Positions 8,940 to 19,264 of a DNA stretch of 49,355 bases are shown one piece after another. Under the pieces are notes generated by a model. The model saw only the letters and a list, made by a program, of their open reading frames with translations. It was not told the DNA's origin and searched no databases. The DNA is from Candidatus Epulonipiscium sp. GTDB taxonomy: Bacteria > Bacillota_A > Clostridia > Lachnospirales > Cellulosilyticaceae. A program made the position numbers and the translations under genes. The stretch spans positions 1-49,355 of the forward strand of contig DUUM01000124.1 of assembly GCA_012841565.1 (NCBI GenBank). The letters run 5' to 3'. Numbering within the stretch: the first letter of the stretch is position 1; the number at the start of each line of letters is the position of its first letter.

Positions 8940-10055
8940 TTATTCTAGATAATCCTTTAATTTCTTACTCCTACTTGGATGGCGAAGCTTTCTAAGAGCT
9001 TTTGCCTCAATTTGACGGATACGCTCTCTTGTTACCTTAAATTCTTTTCCTACTTCTTCAAGGGTGCGTGCTCGTCCATCATCTAATCCAAATCTAAGTC
9101 TTAATACACTTTGCTCTCTTTCTGTAAGAGTAGACAATACCTCAATTAACTGCTCTTTAAGAAGCGTAAACGCTGCTGCATCTGCAGGAACTGGTGCATC
9201 TTCATCTGGAATAAAGTCTCCGAGATGGCTATCCTCTTCTTCACCAATAGGTGTCTCAAGGGAAACTGGCTCTTGGGAAATTTTCATAATCTCACGTACT
9301 TTTGCAACTGGCATATCCATTTCTTCTGCTATTTCTTCAGGTTGTGGCTCTCTTCCTAAATCTTGTAGTAGCTGCCTTGAAACCCGCATAAGTTTATTAA
9401 TCGTCTCCACCATATGAACTGGTATTCTAATCGTTCTAGCCTGGTCTGCAATTGCTCTTGTGATTGCTTGTCTTATCCACCAAGTAGCGTATGTGCTAAA
9501 CTTAAAGCCTTTACGATAGTCAAATTTCTCTACTGCTTTAATGAGCCCTAAATTTCCTTCTTGAATAAGGTCTAAAAACAACATTCCTCTTCCTACATAA
9601 CGTTTTGCAATACTAACGACTAACCTTAAATTCGCCTCTGCAAGTTTCTTCTTTGCATCATCATCACCAGCTTCCATTCTTTGAGCGAGTTCAACTTCCT
9701 CTTCAGCTGTTAATAATTCTACTTTTCCAATTTCTTTTAAATACATTCTTACAGGGTCATCAAGATTTATCCCATCAGGCAGACTAAAATCAATCTCATC
9801 TTTTTTGCTACCCTTAAGGTCTTTATCCTTTTCATCGTCATCATCGTCCTCCATATTATCAAGAACATCTATTTCTTCCTCTTCTAAACGATCATATATT
9901 TGTTCTATATTCTCTGGATTTAACTCCATATCCGAAAATGCCTCATTAACATCTGTTTGATCGATTACTCCTTTTTTTCCTTTTGCTGAAGTTATAAGGT
10001 TATCTAAGCGTACCTGAAATGTAACATTTGATTTAGTCGTTTTTTTCACGCGCAA
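8940..10055 (-). CDS. rpoD: Primary sigma factor RpoD/SigA
   Basis: The 371-residue housekeeping sigma factor. A diverged N-terminal 1.1-like region carries a poly-acidic stretch ([11 protein letters not shown], about residues 70-80). Region 1.2 is [17 protein letters not shown], region 2 includes [14 protein letters not shown], and region 4.2 is [18 protein letters not shown]. It follows dnaG by 27 bp, the classic dnaG-rpoD operon. The start is either TTG at 10055 or GTG at 10049; AAAGGA lies close to both. The ATG nearby is out of frame and stops quickly. Confidence 0.96.
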   Translation of the reverse strand: MRVKKTTKSNVTFQVRLDNLITSAKGKKGVIDQTDVNEAFSDMELNPENIEQIYDRLEEEEIDVLDNMEDDDDDEKDKDLKGSKKDEIDFSLPDGINLDDPVRMYLKEIGKVELLTAEEEVELAQRMEAGDDDAKKKLAEANLRLVVSIAKRYVGRGMLFLDLIQEGNLGLIKAVEKFDYRKGFKFSTYATWWIRQAITRAIADQARTIRIPVHMVETINKLMRVSRQLLQDLGREPQPEEIAEEMDMPVAKVREIMKISQEPVSLETPIGEEEDSHLGDFIPDEDAPVPADAAAFTLLKEQLIEVLSTLTEREQSVLRLRFGLDDGRARTLEEVGKEFKVTRERIRQIEAKALRKLRHPSRSKKLKDYLE

Positions 10056-10082
10056 TCATTCCTTTCTCATCTGTCTATTATT

Positions 10083-11885
10083 TTATCCAGATGTGCAGTC
10101 AATATACAGATTATCTGTTTCCTTTTTTTCTTTAAGTAAATTTTGTAGTTTACCGATGTCTGTTGTGGTTTTTAATTTCTCTTCAATCGATTTAATTTTG
10201 ATCTTTTTAACCGTATCATTAATAACCTTTGTTATTATTTGGTTATTTTCATAATCTCTTTGTGCTAAGAATACATTTGCTATTTTATTTTGATCTTCTT
10301 TAGTTTCAAAGCAACTTGCAAATTGCGAAGGGTTTGTTATATGCCCATCTATTTGTCTTTCATATATTAATTTTACTAGCACTTTGAAGAACGGATCTAT
10401 AAAGTCTTCAGGACTTAAATGCTCTTTTACACTTTTTAATATGTTGGGGTGTACACACATAAGCTGTAATAGTTCTGATTGGGTTTTAAAATAGCCATCT
10501 TGAGACTTTGTGTGTTTACCAATATCTTTGTTAATTTCTATATTTTGCTTTGATAAATCTCGCCTATTGGTCTGGTTTGTTTGGTTTTCTTGGATACTAC
10601 GCATCTTTTTACGAACTTCTGTCTTAAGGGCATCTGGATCTATGTTATACTGCTTTGCTACCTGTTGGGTATATATTTCTTGCTCAACTGCGTTTTTAAG
10701 CTCTGCAATGAGTGTTGAGGTTTCTTCAATGAATCTAATTTTTTGTTCAACATTTTCAATATTATATTTAAGTTTTATCATTTTTATTTGAAAAGTTACT
10801 GAACCTACGGCATTATTCCCTAATTCTATTAAAGAATCAACACCTTTTTCCATAATATAATCATCTGGGTCTTGTTTGTTCGGTAGGTGTAGAACTCTTA
10901 CTTTTATGTTAGCTGATTGTAAAATTGGTATTGCCCTTATGGTTGCGCGTATGCCAGCATCATCACTATCATAGAGTAATACAACTTCGTTTACATACTT
11001 TTTAATCAGCTTAGCGTGGCCTATAGTAAATGCTGTTCCAAGGGTTGCCACTACATTGTGAATGCCTGCTTGGTACATGGCTATAACATCCATATAACCT
11101 TCTACAATAAAAAATTCCTTTTTGCCTGAAACACGGGCATAGTTAAGACTATATAATGTTAGATTCTTTTCAAATAAAGATGTCTCTGGTGAATTTAAAT
11201 ACTTGGGATTTGATCCATCCAAAACCCGTCCTCCAAAGGCAATAACCCGTCCTTGAACATCAAAGATTGGAAACATTAGTCTATCACTAAACCGATCATA
11301 ATATCCTTTACCATGTTTACTTTTTATAACAAGGCCACTTTGTAAAATTAGCTCTGTACTATAATTTTTGCTTTTTAGATAGTCATACAAATCATAATGA
11401 CTTCCCTTAGCATAACCAATTCCAAACTTTGTTTGGATATCTTTACTCAGTTGACGTTTGGTTAGATATTCTTTTGCCTCTTCTTCTTGCCCATGTTGCA
11501 AATTGTAATAAAAATACCTCCCGGCCTCTTTGTGTATCTCTAACAATATTTGTCTTTTTTGGATTTCTTTTTTCGCTTCTTCTGAATACTCTACTTCAGG
11601 TAGTGAAATATTTCTTTTTTCTGCTAGAAGTTTAATAGTTTCTATAAAATTATAATTTTCTTTCTCCATAATAAAAGTAATAACATTCCCACCTGCACCA
11701 CATCCAAAACAATAATACATCTGTTTTTCTTCACTGACAGAAAATGAGGCTGTTTTTTCGTTATGAAATGGGCATAAGCCAAAATGTGAATGTCCCTTTT
11801 TCTTTAATGTGACATACTCAGAGACTACTTCTACAATATCGTTTTGGGTGCGTATTTCTTCTATAATTTCTTCAGGATAATACAT
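10083..11885 (-). CDS. dnaG: DNA primase
   Basis: A 600-residue primase that makes RNA primers at the replication fork. The N-terminal CHC2 zinc finger is present (CPFHNEKT at about 38 and CFGCGAGG at about 59). The Toprim domain carries FFIVEGYMDVIAMYQAG near 258 and the metal-binding VVLLYDSDDAG near 303. A C-terminal helicase-interacting region follows. Length is normal. It is upstream of rpoD in a tight operon. Confidence 0.96.
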   Translation of the reverse strand: MYYPEEIIEEIRTQNDIVEVVSEYVTLKKKGHSHFGLCPFHNEKTASFSVSEEKQMYYCFGCGAGGNVITFIMEKENYNFIETIKLLAEKRNISLPEVEYSEEAKKEIQKRQILLEIHKEAGRYFYYNLQHGQEEEAKEYLTKRQLSKDIQTKFGIGYAKGSHYDLYDYLKSKNYSTELILQSGLVIKSKHGKGYYDRFSDRLMFPIFDVQGRVIAFGGRVLDGSNPKYLNSPETSLFEKNLTLYSLNYARVSGKKEFFIVEGYMDVIAMYQAGIHNVVATLGTAFTIGHAKLIKKYVNEVVLLYDSDDAGIRATIRAIPILQSANIKVRVLHLPNKQDPDDYIMEKGVDSLIELGNNAVGSVTFQIKMIKLKYNIENVEQKIRFIEETSTLIAELKNAVEQEIYTQQVAKQYNIDPDALKTEVRKKMRSIQENQTNQTNRRDLSKQNIEINKDIGKHTKSQDGYFKTQSELLQLMCVHPNILKSVKEHLSPEDFIDPFFKVLVKLIYERQIDGHITNPSQFASCFETKEDQNKIANVFLAQRDYENNQIITKVINDTVKKIKIKSIEEKLKTTTDIGKLQNLLKEKKETDNLYIDCTSG

Positions 11886-11985
11886 CTTTAATCCCTACTT
11901 CCTAAATGCTATTTAAAACAAGTTATTTAGCATACTCTATTAGTATTCTACAATAAAATGCTTTTTCCTTTTTATATTGACATTT

Positions 11986-12993
11986 TTAGTAGATATCCCA
12001 AGATAAAGGCAAATACAACTCACAATATAGGTTAATAGCATATCGATCTGTCATTCCCGCTATGTGATCACATACGATTTGCTCTATGCTATCATTATGA
12101 TCATCATCCTTAGGAAGGTGTGACGTTAGTAATTCACTATTTTCTATATAGTATGAGTATAATTGGGTTACAATATGCTTTGCTTTGTTTTCTTGTAACT
12201 TAGCCTCTGAGCCTATATAGACTCTTTTAAACAAAAATGCTCTGAGTTTATTATAGGCTTCAAAAACATCTTCACTCATCATAACCGTATCTTTACCTGC
12301 ACTATTTGTGATAATATCTCTAATTAATGTGTTAATTCTTTCTCCAAAAGAATTACCCAGTATATCTATTGCCTCTTTCGGTAGCTCTTCTTCCTTAAGC
12401 ACATTACCTCTGATTGCATCATCTATATCATGATTAATATAGGCTATTTTATCTGCAAATTGCACTACTTTACCTTCTAACGTACTAGGAGACCCCTTTG
12501 TTTGGTGATTTAATATGCCATCTCTTACTTCATATGTCAAATTTAAGCCCTTACCATCCTTTTCTATTCTATCCACTATACGCAAGCTATGAATATTATG
12601 CTCAAACTTATGATTTGTAAGCTCTTGTAGTGCTTGTTCTCCTGCATGCCCAAAAGGGGTATGCCCTAAATCATGACCCAGAGAAATGGCTTCTGTTAAA
12701 TCTTCGTTTAGGCTAAGACTTCTAGATATAGTCCTAGCAATTTGTGCCACCTCTAATGTATGGGTTAGCCTAGTTCTATAATGATCTCCTTCTGGGGATA
12801 TGAAGACTTGTGTTTTATGGGCAAGCCTCCTAAATGTTTTGCAGTGCAGTATACGATCTCTATCTCTTTGGAAATCCGTTCTTATACTGCATTTTTCCTC
12901 CATTATTTTTCTGCCTTTTGAATTAGCACTTTTTACCGCATAGCTACTAAGATTCTTTTGTTCTTTTTCTTCATATATTTCCCTAATATTCAT
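11986..12993 (-). CDS. dgt: dGTP triphosphohydrolase-like HD protein
   Basis: A 335-residue HD-superfamily protein of the Dgt type, expected to hydrolyse dNTPs to nucleoside and triphosphate. Motifs: RRLAHKTQVF near residue 55, the first HD histidine in RLTHTLEVAQIARTI (about 75), then LGHDLGHTPFGHAGE (about 106) and an NHD motif in YINHDIDDA (about 187). A GTG at 13005 is possible, but the GGGGG site overlaps it and better fits the ATG at 12993. It sits upstream of dnaG, as in many Clostridia. Confidence 0.9.
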   Translation of the reverse strand: MNIREIYEEKEQKNLSSYAVKSANSKGRKIMEEKCSIRTDFQRDRDRILHCKTFRRLAHKTQVFISPEGDHYRTRLTHTLEVAQIARTISRSLSLNEDLTEAISLGHDLGHTPFGHAGEQALQELTNHKFEHNIHSLRIVDRIEKDGKGLNLTYEVRDGILNHQTKGSPSTLEGKVVQFADKIAYINHDIDDAIRGNVLKEEELPKEAIDILGNSFGERINTLIRDIITNSAGKDTVMMSEDVFEAYNKLRAFLFKRVYIGSEAKLQENKAKHIVTQLYSYYIENSELLTSHLPKDDDHNDSIEQIVCDHIAGMTDRYAINLYCELYLPLSWDIY

Positions 12994-13104
12994 CGTATAA
13001 TACACCCCCTATTATATTCTTTGTTATATCCTTTGTTACTGTTATATATACTACATTTTTTTCTAAAACCCTTTATTTTCACTATAAGTTCTTTTTAAAC
13101 AGCT

Positions 13105-13140
13105 AAAAAGGAGCCTATTGTTAAATAGACTCCTTTTTAA
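13105..13140. terminator. Bidirectional terminator between dgt and ppdK
   Basis: AAAAAGGAG, CTATT and their complements AATAG and CTCCTTTTT form a long stem with T-runs on both strands. It ends the ppdK transcript before dgt. Confidence 0.85.
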
Positions 13141-13169
13141 AGGTCTTTTATTATTTAAATAATATGTTC

Positions 13170-15797
13170 TTATTTCTTACTTTTAACTGCTGCTTGTGCT
13201 GCTGCAAGACGTGCAATCGGTAGACGGAACGGTGAGCAAGATACATAATCAAGTCCTAGGTTATGACAGAATTCAACTGATGAAGGATCTCCACCGTGCT
13301 CTCCGCAAATTCCTAGTTTAATGTTTGGTCTTGTTGATCTTCCTTTTTCTACTGCGATTTCCATTAACTGACCAACACCTGTTTGATCAATACGAGCAAA
13401 TGGGTCTGTTGTGTAGATGTTCTTTGTGTAGTAATCTTCTAAGAAACCACCAGCATCGTCACGTGAGAAACCAAATGTCATTTGTGTTAAGTCGTTTGTA
13501 CCGAATGAGAAGAATTCTGCTTCTTCTGCTATCTTATCTGCAATCAGTGTTGCCCTTGGAATCTCAATCATTGTACCTACTGAATAAGTAAGCTCAATAC
13601 CAGAATCCGCAATAAGTGCGTCAGCTGTTTTTGTAACAATATCTTTAACATATTGAAGTTCTCTGACATCGCCAACAAGTGGAATCATGATCTCAGGTAC
13701 AACATTTGATCCTTTTTCTTTTTTAACCTGTAATGCTGCTTCAATGATTGCTCTCGTTTGCATTTCAGCAATCTCTGGGTATGAAACTGCAAGACGGCAT
13801 CCACGATGTCCCATCATCGGGTTAAACTCATGAAGTGATTCGATTGTTGCGTTAAGCTCTTCAAATGAGATTTCCATTGAATTCGCAAGCGCTTTAATAT
13901 CTGCTTCATGTTGAGGTAAGAACTCATGGAATGGTGGGTCAAGAAGTCTAACTGTTACTGGTAAGTCACCCATTACTTCATAGATTCCTACGAAATCAGC
14001 TTTTTGCATTGGAAGAAGTGAATTAAGTGCTTCTCTTCTTTTTTCTTCTGATTTTGAAACGATCATTTTACGCATTTTCATAATACGATCTTCTTCGAAG
14101 AACATATGCTCTGTACGTGTAAGACCAATCCCTTGTGCACCAAATTTAAGTGCGTTTACTGCGTCGGCAGGGCTATCAGCGTTTGCACGTACTTTAAGGG
14201 TGCGAACTTCGTCTGCCCAAGCCATAAATGTTTCGAAGTCACCTGTAATTTCTGGTTCAACTGTTGCAATAGCTTCTCCGTAGATGTTACCTGCAGTACC
14301 ATCTAAAGCCATAGCGTCTCCTTCTTTGAAAGTCTTTCCGTCAAGCTCAAATGATGTACCGTCTGCGCTAAATCTAAGCTCTCCACATCCTGATACACAG
14401 CAAATTCCCATTCCACGAGCTACTACTGCCGCGTGAGATGTCATTCCGCCACGTGCTGTTAAGATTCCTTTAGAAGCTACCATTCCTTCAATATCTTCTG
14501 GTGAAGTCTCAAGACGTACTAAGATTACATCTTCGCCACGCTCAGCTGCTGCTTTAGCTGTTTCAGATGATAAATAAACTCGACCTGTTGCTGCACCTGG
14601 TGATGCTGGTAATGCTTTACCAATGATTTTAGCTGCTTTAAGTGCTGCCACATCAAACATTGGGTGTAATAATTGGTCAAGTTGTGCTGGATCTACTTGA
14701 AGAAGAGCTTGCTCTTTTGTAAGCATTCCTTCTGCAACTAAGTCAACTGCGATTTTAAGTGCTGATGCAACTGTTCTCTTACCACTACGTGTTTGAAGGA
14801 TATATAATTTACCGTCTTGCACAGTAAATTCCATATCTTGCATATCTTTGTAGTGCTTTTCAAGTCCTTCTGCAATATCATTAAACTGCTTAAATACTTC
14901 TGGCATATCATCAGCAAGTTGTGAAATTGGGTTAGGCGTACGTGTACCTGCAACTACGTCTTCACCTTGAGCGTCAATTAAATACTCTCCGTAAAGTACG
15001 TTCTCGCCTGTGGCTGGGTTTCTTGTAAACGCAACGCCTGTCCCAGATGTTGGTCCCATGTTACCAAACACCATCTCTTGTACGTTAACAGCTGTTCCCC
15101 ATTTGGATTCGAATCCGTTCATTCTTCTATAAACGATTGCTCTTGGATTCATCCATGAACGGAATACCGCTTGGATAGATTCCATTAATTGATCAACTGG
15201 ATCTTGTGGGAAATCACTACCGATTTCTTTTTTGTATAATACTTTATAACGAGCAACCATTTCTTGAATATCGTCATCAGTAAGATCTGCGTCAAGTTCT
15301 ACGCCTCTTGCTTCTTTTAATTCTTCAATAATTGCTTCATATTTTCCTCTATCAATTTCCATAACAACATCACCAAACATTTGGATAAAACGACGGTATG
15401 AGTCATGTGCAAATCTAGGGTTTCCTGATTTTTTTGCAAGGCCTTCAACTGACTCATCGTTAAGTCCTAAGTTAAGTACTGTATCCATCATACCAGGCAT
15501 AGAAACTCTTGCGCCTGAACGAACTGATACTAGAAGTGGATCTTCAGTATCGCCAAATTTCTTACCAGCGATTTCCTCTAACTTAGCCATGTTCTCTTTG
15601 ATTTGTTCTCTAATTGTTTCTGTTAAGACTTTATTTTTATCATAATATTCAACACAAGCATCTGTACTTACGATGAAACCTTGTGGAATAGGTAAACCCA
15701 TATTTGTCATTTCTGCTAGGTTGGCACCCTTACCACCTAGTAAATTCTTTTGTGAAACATTACCTTCGCTAAACATGTAAACAAATTTCGAATTCAT
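13170..15797 (-). CDS. ppdK: Pyruvate, phosphate dikinase
   Basis: An 875-residue enzyme that interconverts pyruvate, ATP and phosphate with PEP, AMP and pyrophosphate; in anaerobes it often serves PPi-linked glycolysis. The N-terminal ATP-grasp domain opens with the GGKGANLAEM loop (residue about 22). The central phosphohistidine domain has GGMTSHAAVVARGMG with the catalytic His near 455. The C-terminal PEP-binding barrel includes GLTRTEHMFFEEDR and the catalytic Cys region LGICGEHGGDP. Length is typical. A TAGGAGG site precedes the ATG and it appears monocistronic. Its codon use is more even and GC-richer than its neighbours, as expected of a highly expressed gene. Confidence 0.97.
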   Translation of the reverse strand: MNSKFVYMFSEGNVSQKNLLGGKGANLAEMTNMGLPIPQGFIVSTDACVEYYDKNKVLTETIREQIKENMAKLEEIAGKKFGDTEDPLLVSVRSGARVSMPGMMDTVLNLGLNDESVEGLAKKSGNPRFAHDSYRRFIQMFGDVVMEIDRGKYEAIIEELKEARGVELDADLTDDDIQEMVARYKVLYKKEIGSDFPQDPVDQLMESIQAVFRSWMNPRAIVYRRMNGFESKWGTAVNVQEMVFGNMGPTSGTGVAFTRNPATGENVLYGEYLIDAQGEDVVAGTRTPNPISQLADDMPEVFKQFNDIAEGLEKHYKDMQDMEFTVQDGKLYILQTRSGKRTVASALKIAVDLVAEGMLTKEQALLQVDPAQLDQLLHPMFDVAALKAAKIIGKALPASPGAATGRVYLSSETAKAAAERGEDVILVRLETSPEDIEGMVASKGILTARGGMTSHAAVVARGMGICCVSGCGELRFSADGTSFELDGKTFKEGDAMALDGTAGNIYGEAIATVEPEITGDFETFMAWADEVRTLKVRANADSPADAVNALKFGAQGIGLTRTEHMFFEEDRIMKMRKMIVSKSEEKRREALNSLLPMQKADFVGIYEVMGDLPVTVRLLDPPFHEFLPQHEADIKALANSMEISFEELNATIESLHEFNPMMGHRGCRLAVSYPEIAEMQTRAIIEAALQVKKEKGSNVVPEIMIPLVGDVRELQYVKDIVTKTADALIADSGIELTYSVGTMIEIPRATLIADKIAEEAEFFSFGTNDLTQMTFGFSRDDAGGFLEDYYTKNIYTTDPFARIDQTGVGQLMEIAVEKGRSTRPNIKLGICGEHGGDPSSVEFCHNLGLDYVSCSPFRLPIARLAAAQAAVKSKK

Positions 15798-15938
15798 ATT
15801 TTTCCTCCTATGATAATTGTTTTTTTGAATAAAATTATTCTTATTCCATTTCCGTGCCCATTATATCATATCTTTGTTAATTTAAATACACCTTTAATAT
15901 ATTTTTTGTATTTAAAGCTATAATTTTAATAGAATGAT

Positions 15939-17324
15939 CTAAAAGAATATTCTTTCTTTGATGTATCCTACTAAATCTTCTATATTAACTCTCTCTTGTT
16001 CCATTGTATCCCTGTGTCTTACTGTCACTTTATTATCTTCTAATGAGTCAAAGTCAAAAGTAATGCAAAATGGTGTTCCTATTTCGTCTTGTCTGCGGTA
16101 ACGCTTGCCTATGGAACCTGCTTCATCGTACTCTATATTAAAGTGTTGTAATAGGGTGTGGTATACCTTCGTAGCTGGTTCTGATAATTTTTTAGACAGT
16201 GGAAGAACTGCCGCCTTAACTGGTGCAAGGGCTGGGTGAAAACGAAATACTGTTCTAACATCTCCGCCTTCAAGCTCCTCTTCATCATAAGCTTCACTTA
16301 AGAAGGCTAATGTTACACGGTCTAAACCAAGTGATGGTTCTATAACGTGTGGAATATATTTTTCATTTGTTAGTGGGTCAAAGTACTGCATATCTTCACC
16401 AGAATGTGTTTGGTGCTGGGTAAGATCATAATTACCACGATCTGCTATTCCCCACAATTCTCCCCATCCAAATGGGAATAAAAACTCAATGTCTGTTGTT
16501 GCCGTGCTATAGTGAGAAAGTTCTTCTGGCGCATGATCCCTAAGGCGCATGTGCTCATCTTTAATGCCTAACTCTTTAAGCCAATTAACACAGAAAGTTC
16601 TCCAGTACCCAAACCATTCTAAGTTAGTTCCTGGAGCACAGAAAAACTGAAGTTCCATTTGGTCAAATTCTCTTGTCCTAAATGTAAAGTTTCCTGGTGT
16701 AATCTCATTACGAAATGACTTCCCAACCTGGCCAATTCCAAATGGTACCTTTCTACGCGTAGAACGTTGTACATTCTTATAGTTAACAAAAATACCTTGA
16801 GCTGTTTCTGGTCTTAGGTATACCACATTTTGAGAATCCTCAGTAACCCCTTGGAATGTTTTAAACATTAAATTAAACTGGCGAATATCCGTATAATCTT
16901 GAGCGCCACATGTTGGACACTTAACATTATTATCTGCAATATAAGCTTGCATTTTTTCGTTTGACCATGCATCTACTGCCTCTGTACTATCTAGATCATC
17001 CATATGATCTTCAATAAGCTTATCAGCGCGGAATCTTTCATTACATTTTTTGCAATCCATAAGTGGATCTGCAAAACCTGCAAGGTGACCTGATGCTTCC
17101 CATACTTTGGGGTTCATTAAAATAGCAGCATCTACTCCCACGTTATATGGATTTCCTTGAACAAACTTTCTCCACCAAGCCTGTTTAACGTTATTTTTAA
17201 GCTCTACTCCCAAAGGACCATAATCCCATGTGTTCGCAAGCCCACCATAAATTTCAGACCCTGGGAATATAAACCCTCTAGATTTTGCAATGGCTGCTAC
17301 TTGTTGCATTGTTTTCTCTACCAT
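15939..17324 (-). CDS. glyS: Glycyl-tRNA synthetase, single-chain dimeric type
   Basis: A 461-residue class II aminoacyl-tRNA synthetase charging tRNA-Gly. It is the alpha2 form, not the separate GlyQ/GlyS subunits. It shows the family start [15 protein letters not shown], the YDYGPLG-like [14 protein letters not shown], class II motif 2 [26 protein letters not shown] sequence (about residues 206-227) and motif 3 [14 protein letters not shown]. The open frame extends to 17432 through the T-box terminator, but AGGAGG seven bases before the ATG at 17324 fixes the start. Confidence 0.96.
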   Translation of the reverse strand: MVEKTMQQVAAIAKSRGFIFPGSEIYGGLANTWDYGPLGVELKNNVKQAWWRKFVQGNPYNVGVDAAILMNPKVWEASGHLAGFADPLMDCKKCNERFRADKLIEDHMDDLDSTEAVDAWSNEKMQAYIADNNVKCPTCGAQDYTDIRQFNLMFKTFQGVTEDSQNVVYLRPETAQGIFVNYKNVQRSTRRKVPFGIGQVGKSFRNEITPGNFTFRTREFDQMELQFFCAPGTNLEWFGYWRTFCVNWLKELGIKDEHMRLRDHAPEELSHYSTATTDIEFLFPFGWGELWGIADRGNYDLTQHQTHSGEDMQYFDPLTNEKYIPHVIEPSLGLDRVTLAFLSEAYDEEELEGGDVRTVFRFHPALAPVKAAVLPLSKKLSEPATKVYHTLLQHFNIEYDEAGSIGKRYRRQDEIGTPFCITFDFDSLEDNKVTVRHRDTMEQERVNIEDLVGYIKERIFF

Positions 17325-17360
17325 AATATTGCCTCCTGTTTGTAAGATATAATAAATTAG

Positions 17361-17560
17361 ACAAAAAAAGAAACCTATCATCCCTGATACAGGGACGAAA
17401 GATTTCTTCCGCGGTTCCACCCTAATTGACATATATATGTCCTCTTAATGGATATTCATTCCAAAGTGCCTTTCACAAAGTCTTTGTACCAGGATTTCAC
17501 TATCCCTGATTCTCTCTTAAGCAAAGTATCCTTGTTACTCTTCTTTTTCATTATGAATAT
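17361..17560 (-). promoter_or_regulatory. Glycine T-box riboswitch with terminator
   Basis: The glyS leader on the minus strand contains the T-box sequence AGGGTGGAACCGCGG (around 17410-17424). A terminator stem built on TCCCTGTATCAGGGA with a flanking arm and seven T residues follows (17361-17409). A candidate specifier GGC (Gly) lies at 17468-17470 in GAAAGGCACTTT. The leader is short, consistent with glyQS-type T-boxes that lack stems II and IIA. Uncharged tRNA-Gly should stabilise the antiterminator and switch glyS on. The 5' limit is approximate. Confidence 0.93.
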
Positions 17561-17662
17561 TATTTAATTGTCTATCTTAATATCAATAATATAACAAATT
17601 GGGTGGGGGGTGTCAAGGCTTAGATTAGATTGATGCCGCATTAGGTTGGGGTGAGGCATAAA

Positions 17663-17695
17663 AACAAGCCCCACCTTGGAAGGTGAGGGCTTGTT
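17663..17695 (-). terminator. Terminator of the ECF sigma operon
   Basis: AACAAGCCC/CACCTT pairs with AAGGTG/GGGCTTGTT in a stem of about 15 bp with one bulged base. On the minus strand it continues into TTTTTA. It lies 10 bp past the SIMPL gene. Confidence 0.85.
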
Positions 17696-17704
17696 GAGAG
17701 TTTG

Positions 17705-18433
17705 TTACCATTGGAGGGTTACCTGGACTATTGCTGTGACTTGGATATCGCTTTGTTGGATGGTAGTGGCTGACTTGCTGGATCCTGTTAGGGAATCTTC
17801 CATAATCATATTTCTTTCTTGGATGACACCCTGGGATTCGCTTTGTTCTGTGATAGAAATTGGGGTTGCTTGTTTAACCCCTAAAGTTGTTGTTATTGCA
17901 TCTGCCTTTTGCACTGCGTTTTGAATGGCTTTTTGAAGCGCTATGTTATAGGCTTCGTTGGCGTCTTTTATGTTTAATTTAACGTTGTTTACAGAGGTTG
18001 CGCCGTTTCCTACTAGAGTGTCTACCATTTCCCCTGCTTTTTGGATGTCATTTAGGGTAATCTCTAGACTGTGTTGTACGCCGTAGTTTCTAAAAACTTG
18101 TTTGCCTTCTACATAATCATAAGAGGGGCTAACACCGTAATATACTGTATTAATATCTTCTTCCTTGAGGTTATATTTGCTTATTATCTCCTTCTTAATC
18201 TTATCGATGATTTTTGCATTTTCTTCTTGGGCCTTTTTTGCATCTATATTTTCAGTTACAACCATGGCATTTATATAGGCAATATTCGGCTTTACTTTTA
18301 TTGTTGCTTTACCACTCACTTGAATAATATTTTTTTGTGGTTGAACTTCTGATGCTTGAATCGTTTTTGCGCTTAAAACCGTAAGTAGAAGTACTGATGA
18401 TATCATTAATAACTTTTTGTAATTTTTTTTCAT
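17705..18433 (-). CDS. SIMPL domain (DUF541) secreted protein
   Basis: A 242-residue exported protein. An N-terminal signal peptide (MKKNYKKLLMISSVLLLTVL, cleavage probably after IQA near residue 27) is followed by a SIMPL/DUF541 domain opening IIQVSGKATIKVKPNIAYIN. SIMPL proteins are found in periplasm or cell wall and are linked in some bacteria to oxidative or envelope stress; the biochemical activity is not established. It is the third gene of the ECF sigma operon, 18 bp after the anti-sigma gene, so it is probably an output of that stress circuit. Confidence 0.85.
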   Translation of the reverse strand: MKKNYKKLLMISSVLLLTVLSAKTIQASEVQPQKNIIQVSGKATIKVKPNIAYINAMVVTENIDAKKAQEENAKIIDKIKKEIISKYNLKEEDINTVYYGVSPSYDYVEGKQVFRNYGVQHSLEITLNDIQKAGEMVDTLVGNGATSVNNVKLNIKDANEAYNIALQKAIQNAVQKADAITTTLGVKQATPISITEQSESQGVIQERNMIMEDSLTGSSKSATTIQQSDIQVTAIVQVTLQW

Positions 18434-18451
18434 ATTGATCTCTCCTCTTTT

Positions 18452-19264
18452 TTAGTTGATTTGATTAATTATAATGACTAATGTCATTTTACTACCATTT
18501 TCTTGTTCTGTTTTAGCTTCTTGTTCTTTTTTGGCTTCAATTTCTTCTTGAATTATAATATTAGCGGTCTTATCAACTGCTCTTATTATCGTTTCAAATT
18601 CTGCCTTCTCATCATCTGACAGTGTGATTTCCATAGTAATACTTTGGGTATTTAACGCTTCGGATCCTAGCTCTTCAATGACGATGGCTTCTGATTCCAT
18701 TTCTTTACCCATACGCCATATGGCCTCTTTATATTCCTTGTACTTTTTAGTTTCGATTATCCATGTTTGCAGATTGCCTTCTAATGATATTTCTTCCATA
18801 GCAAATACGGTTCCTTGAACCTCTACCTCATCAGTGGATTCTGCTGGTACATCCATCATACGAGACTTCATCATATTATCTTCTGCTGCCGGGAGTGCTT
18901 CTTGTGAAGATTTTGTTTTAGGGGGATTCAATAAAACTGTTGAAAATATAAAAACGGCAGCTACTGCACTTGCAATCTTAAGGTTTCGATACCATTTGTT
19001 ATACTTAGTTGGCAACGCAATTACTTTTTGTTGGTTGTATTCATACTCGCTTTTTATTCTTCCCATTAGTGCTTCATGAAACCCATTCGGGGGCTCTATT
19101 GCTTCTAACCCTTTAATACTTTTTGTAATTTCTTGTAGAATATCTACTTCTTCACGGCATGAATTGCAGTTACTAATATGATTTTCTAAAATAGTACAGT
19201 CTTTATCTTCTAGTTCTCCATCTATATATAATGATATCCACTCTGAATACTTTTCACAGTCCAT
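18452..19264 (-). CDS. Membrane anti-sigma factor with zinc-finger (ZAS-like) domain
   Basis: A 270-residue protein. The N-terminus MDCEKYSEWISLYIDGEL followed by HISNCNSC (His-x3-Cys-x2-Cys, residues about 29-36) is the zinc-binding anti-sigma signature. One membrane segment lies at about residues 92-110, then an outward-facing domain with acidic and coiled-coil-prone sequence toward the end. It overlaps the sigma gene by 11 bp, the standard sigma/anti-sigma coupling. Signal sensing would be by the extracytoplasmic part; the signal is unknown. Confidence 0.88.
   Translation of the reverse strand: MDCEKYSEWISLYIDGELEDKDCTILENHISNCNSCREEVDILQEITKSIKGLEAIEPPNGFHEALMGRIKSEYEYNQQKVIALPTKYNKWYRNLKIASAVAAVFIFSTVLLNPPKTKSSQEALPAAEDNMMKSRMMDVPAESTDEVEVQGTVFAMEEISLEGNLQTWIIETKKYKEYKEAIWRMGKEMESEAIVIEELGSEALNTQSITMEITLSDDEKAEFETIIRAVDKTANIIIQEEIEAKKEQEAKTEQENGSKMTLVIIINQIN

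Noticed and set aside
13021..13050. TGTTA repeats upstream of dgt as WalR-like sites
   Set aside because: Spacing is 6, not 5, and the half-sites are poor.
17325..17432. N-terminal extension of glyS
   Set aside because: It would translate the T-box terminator; AGGAGG fixes the start at 17324.
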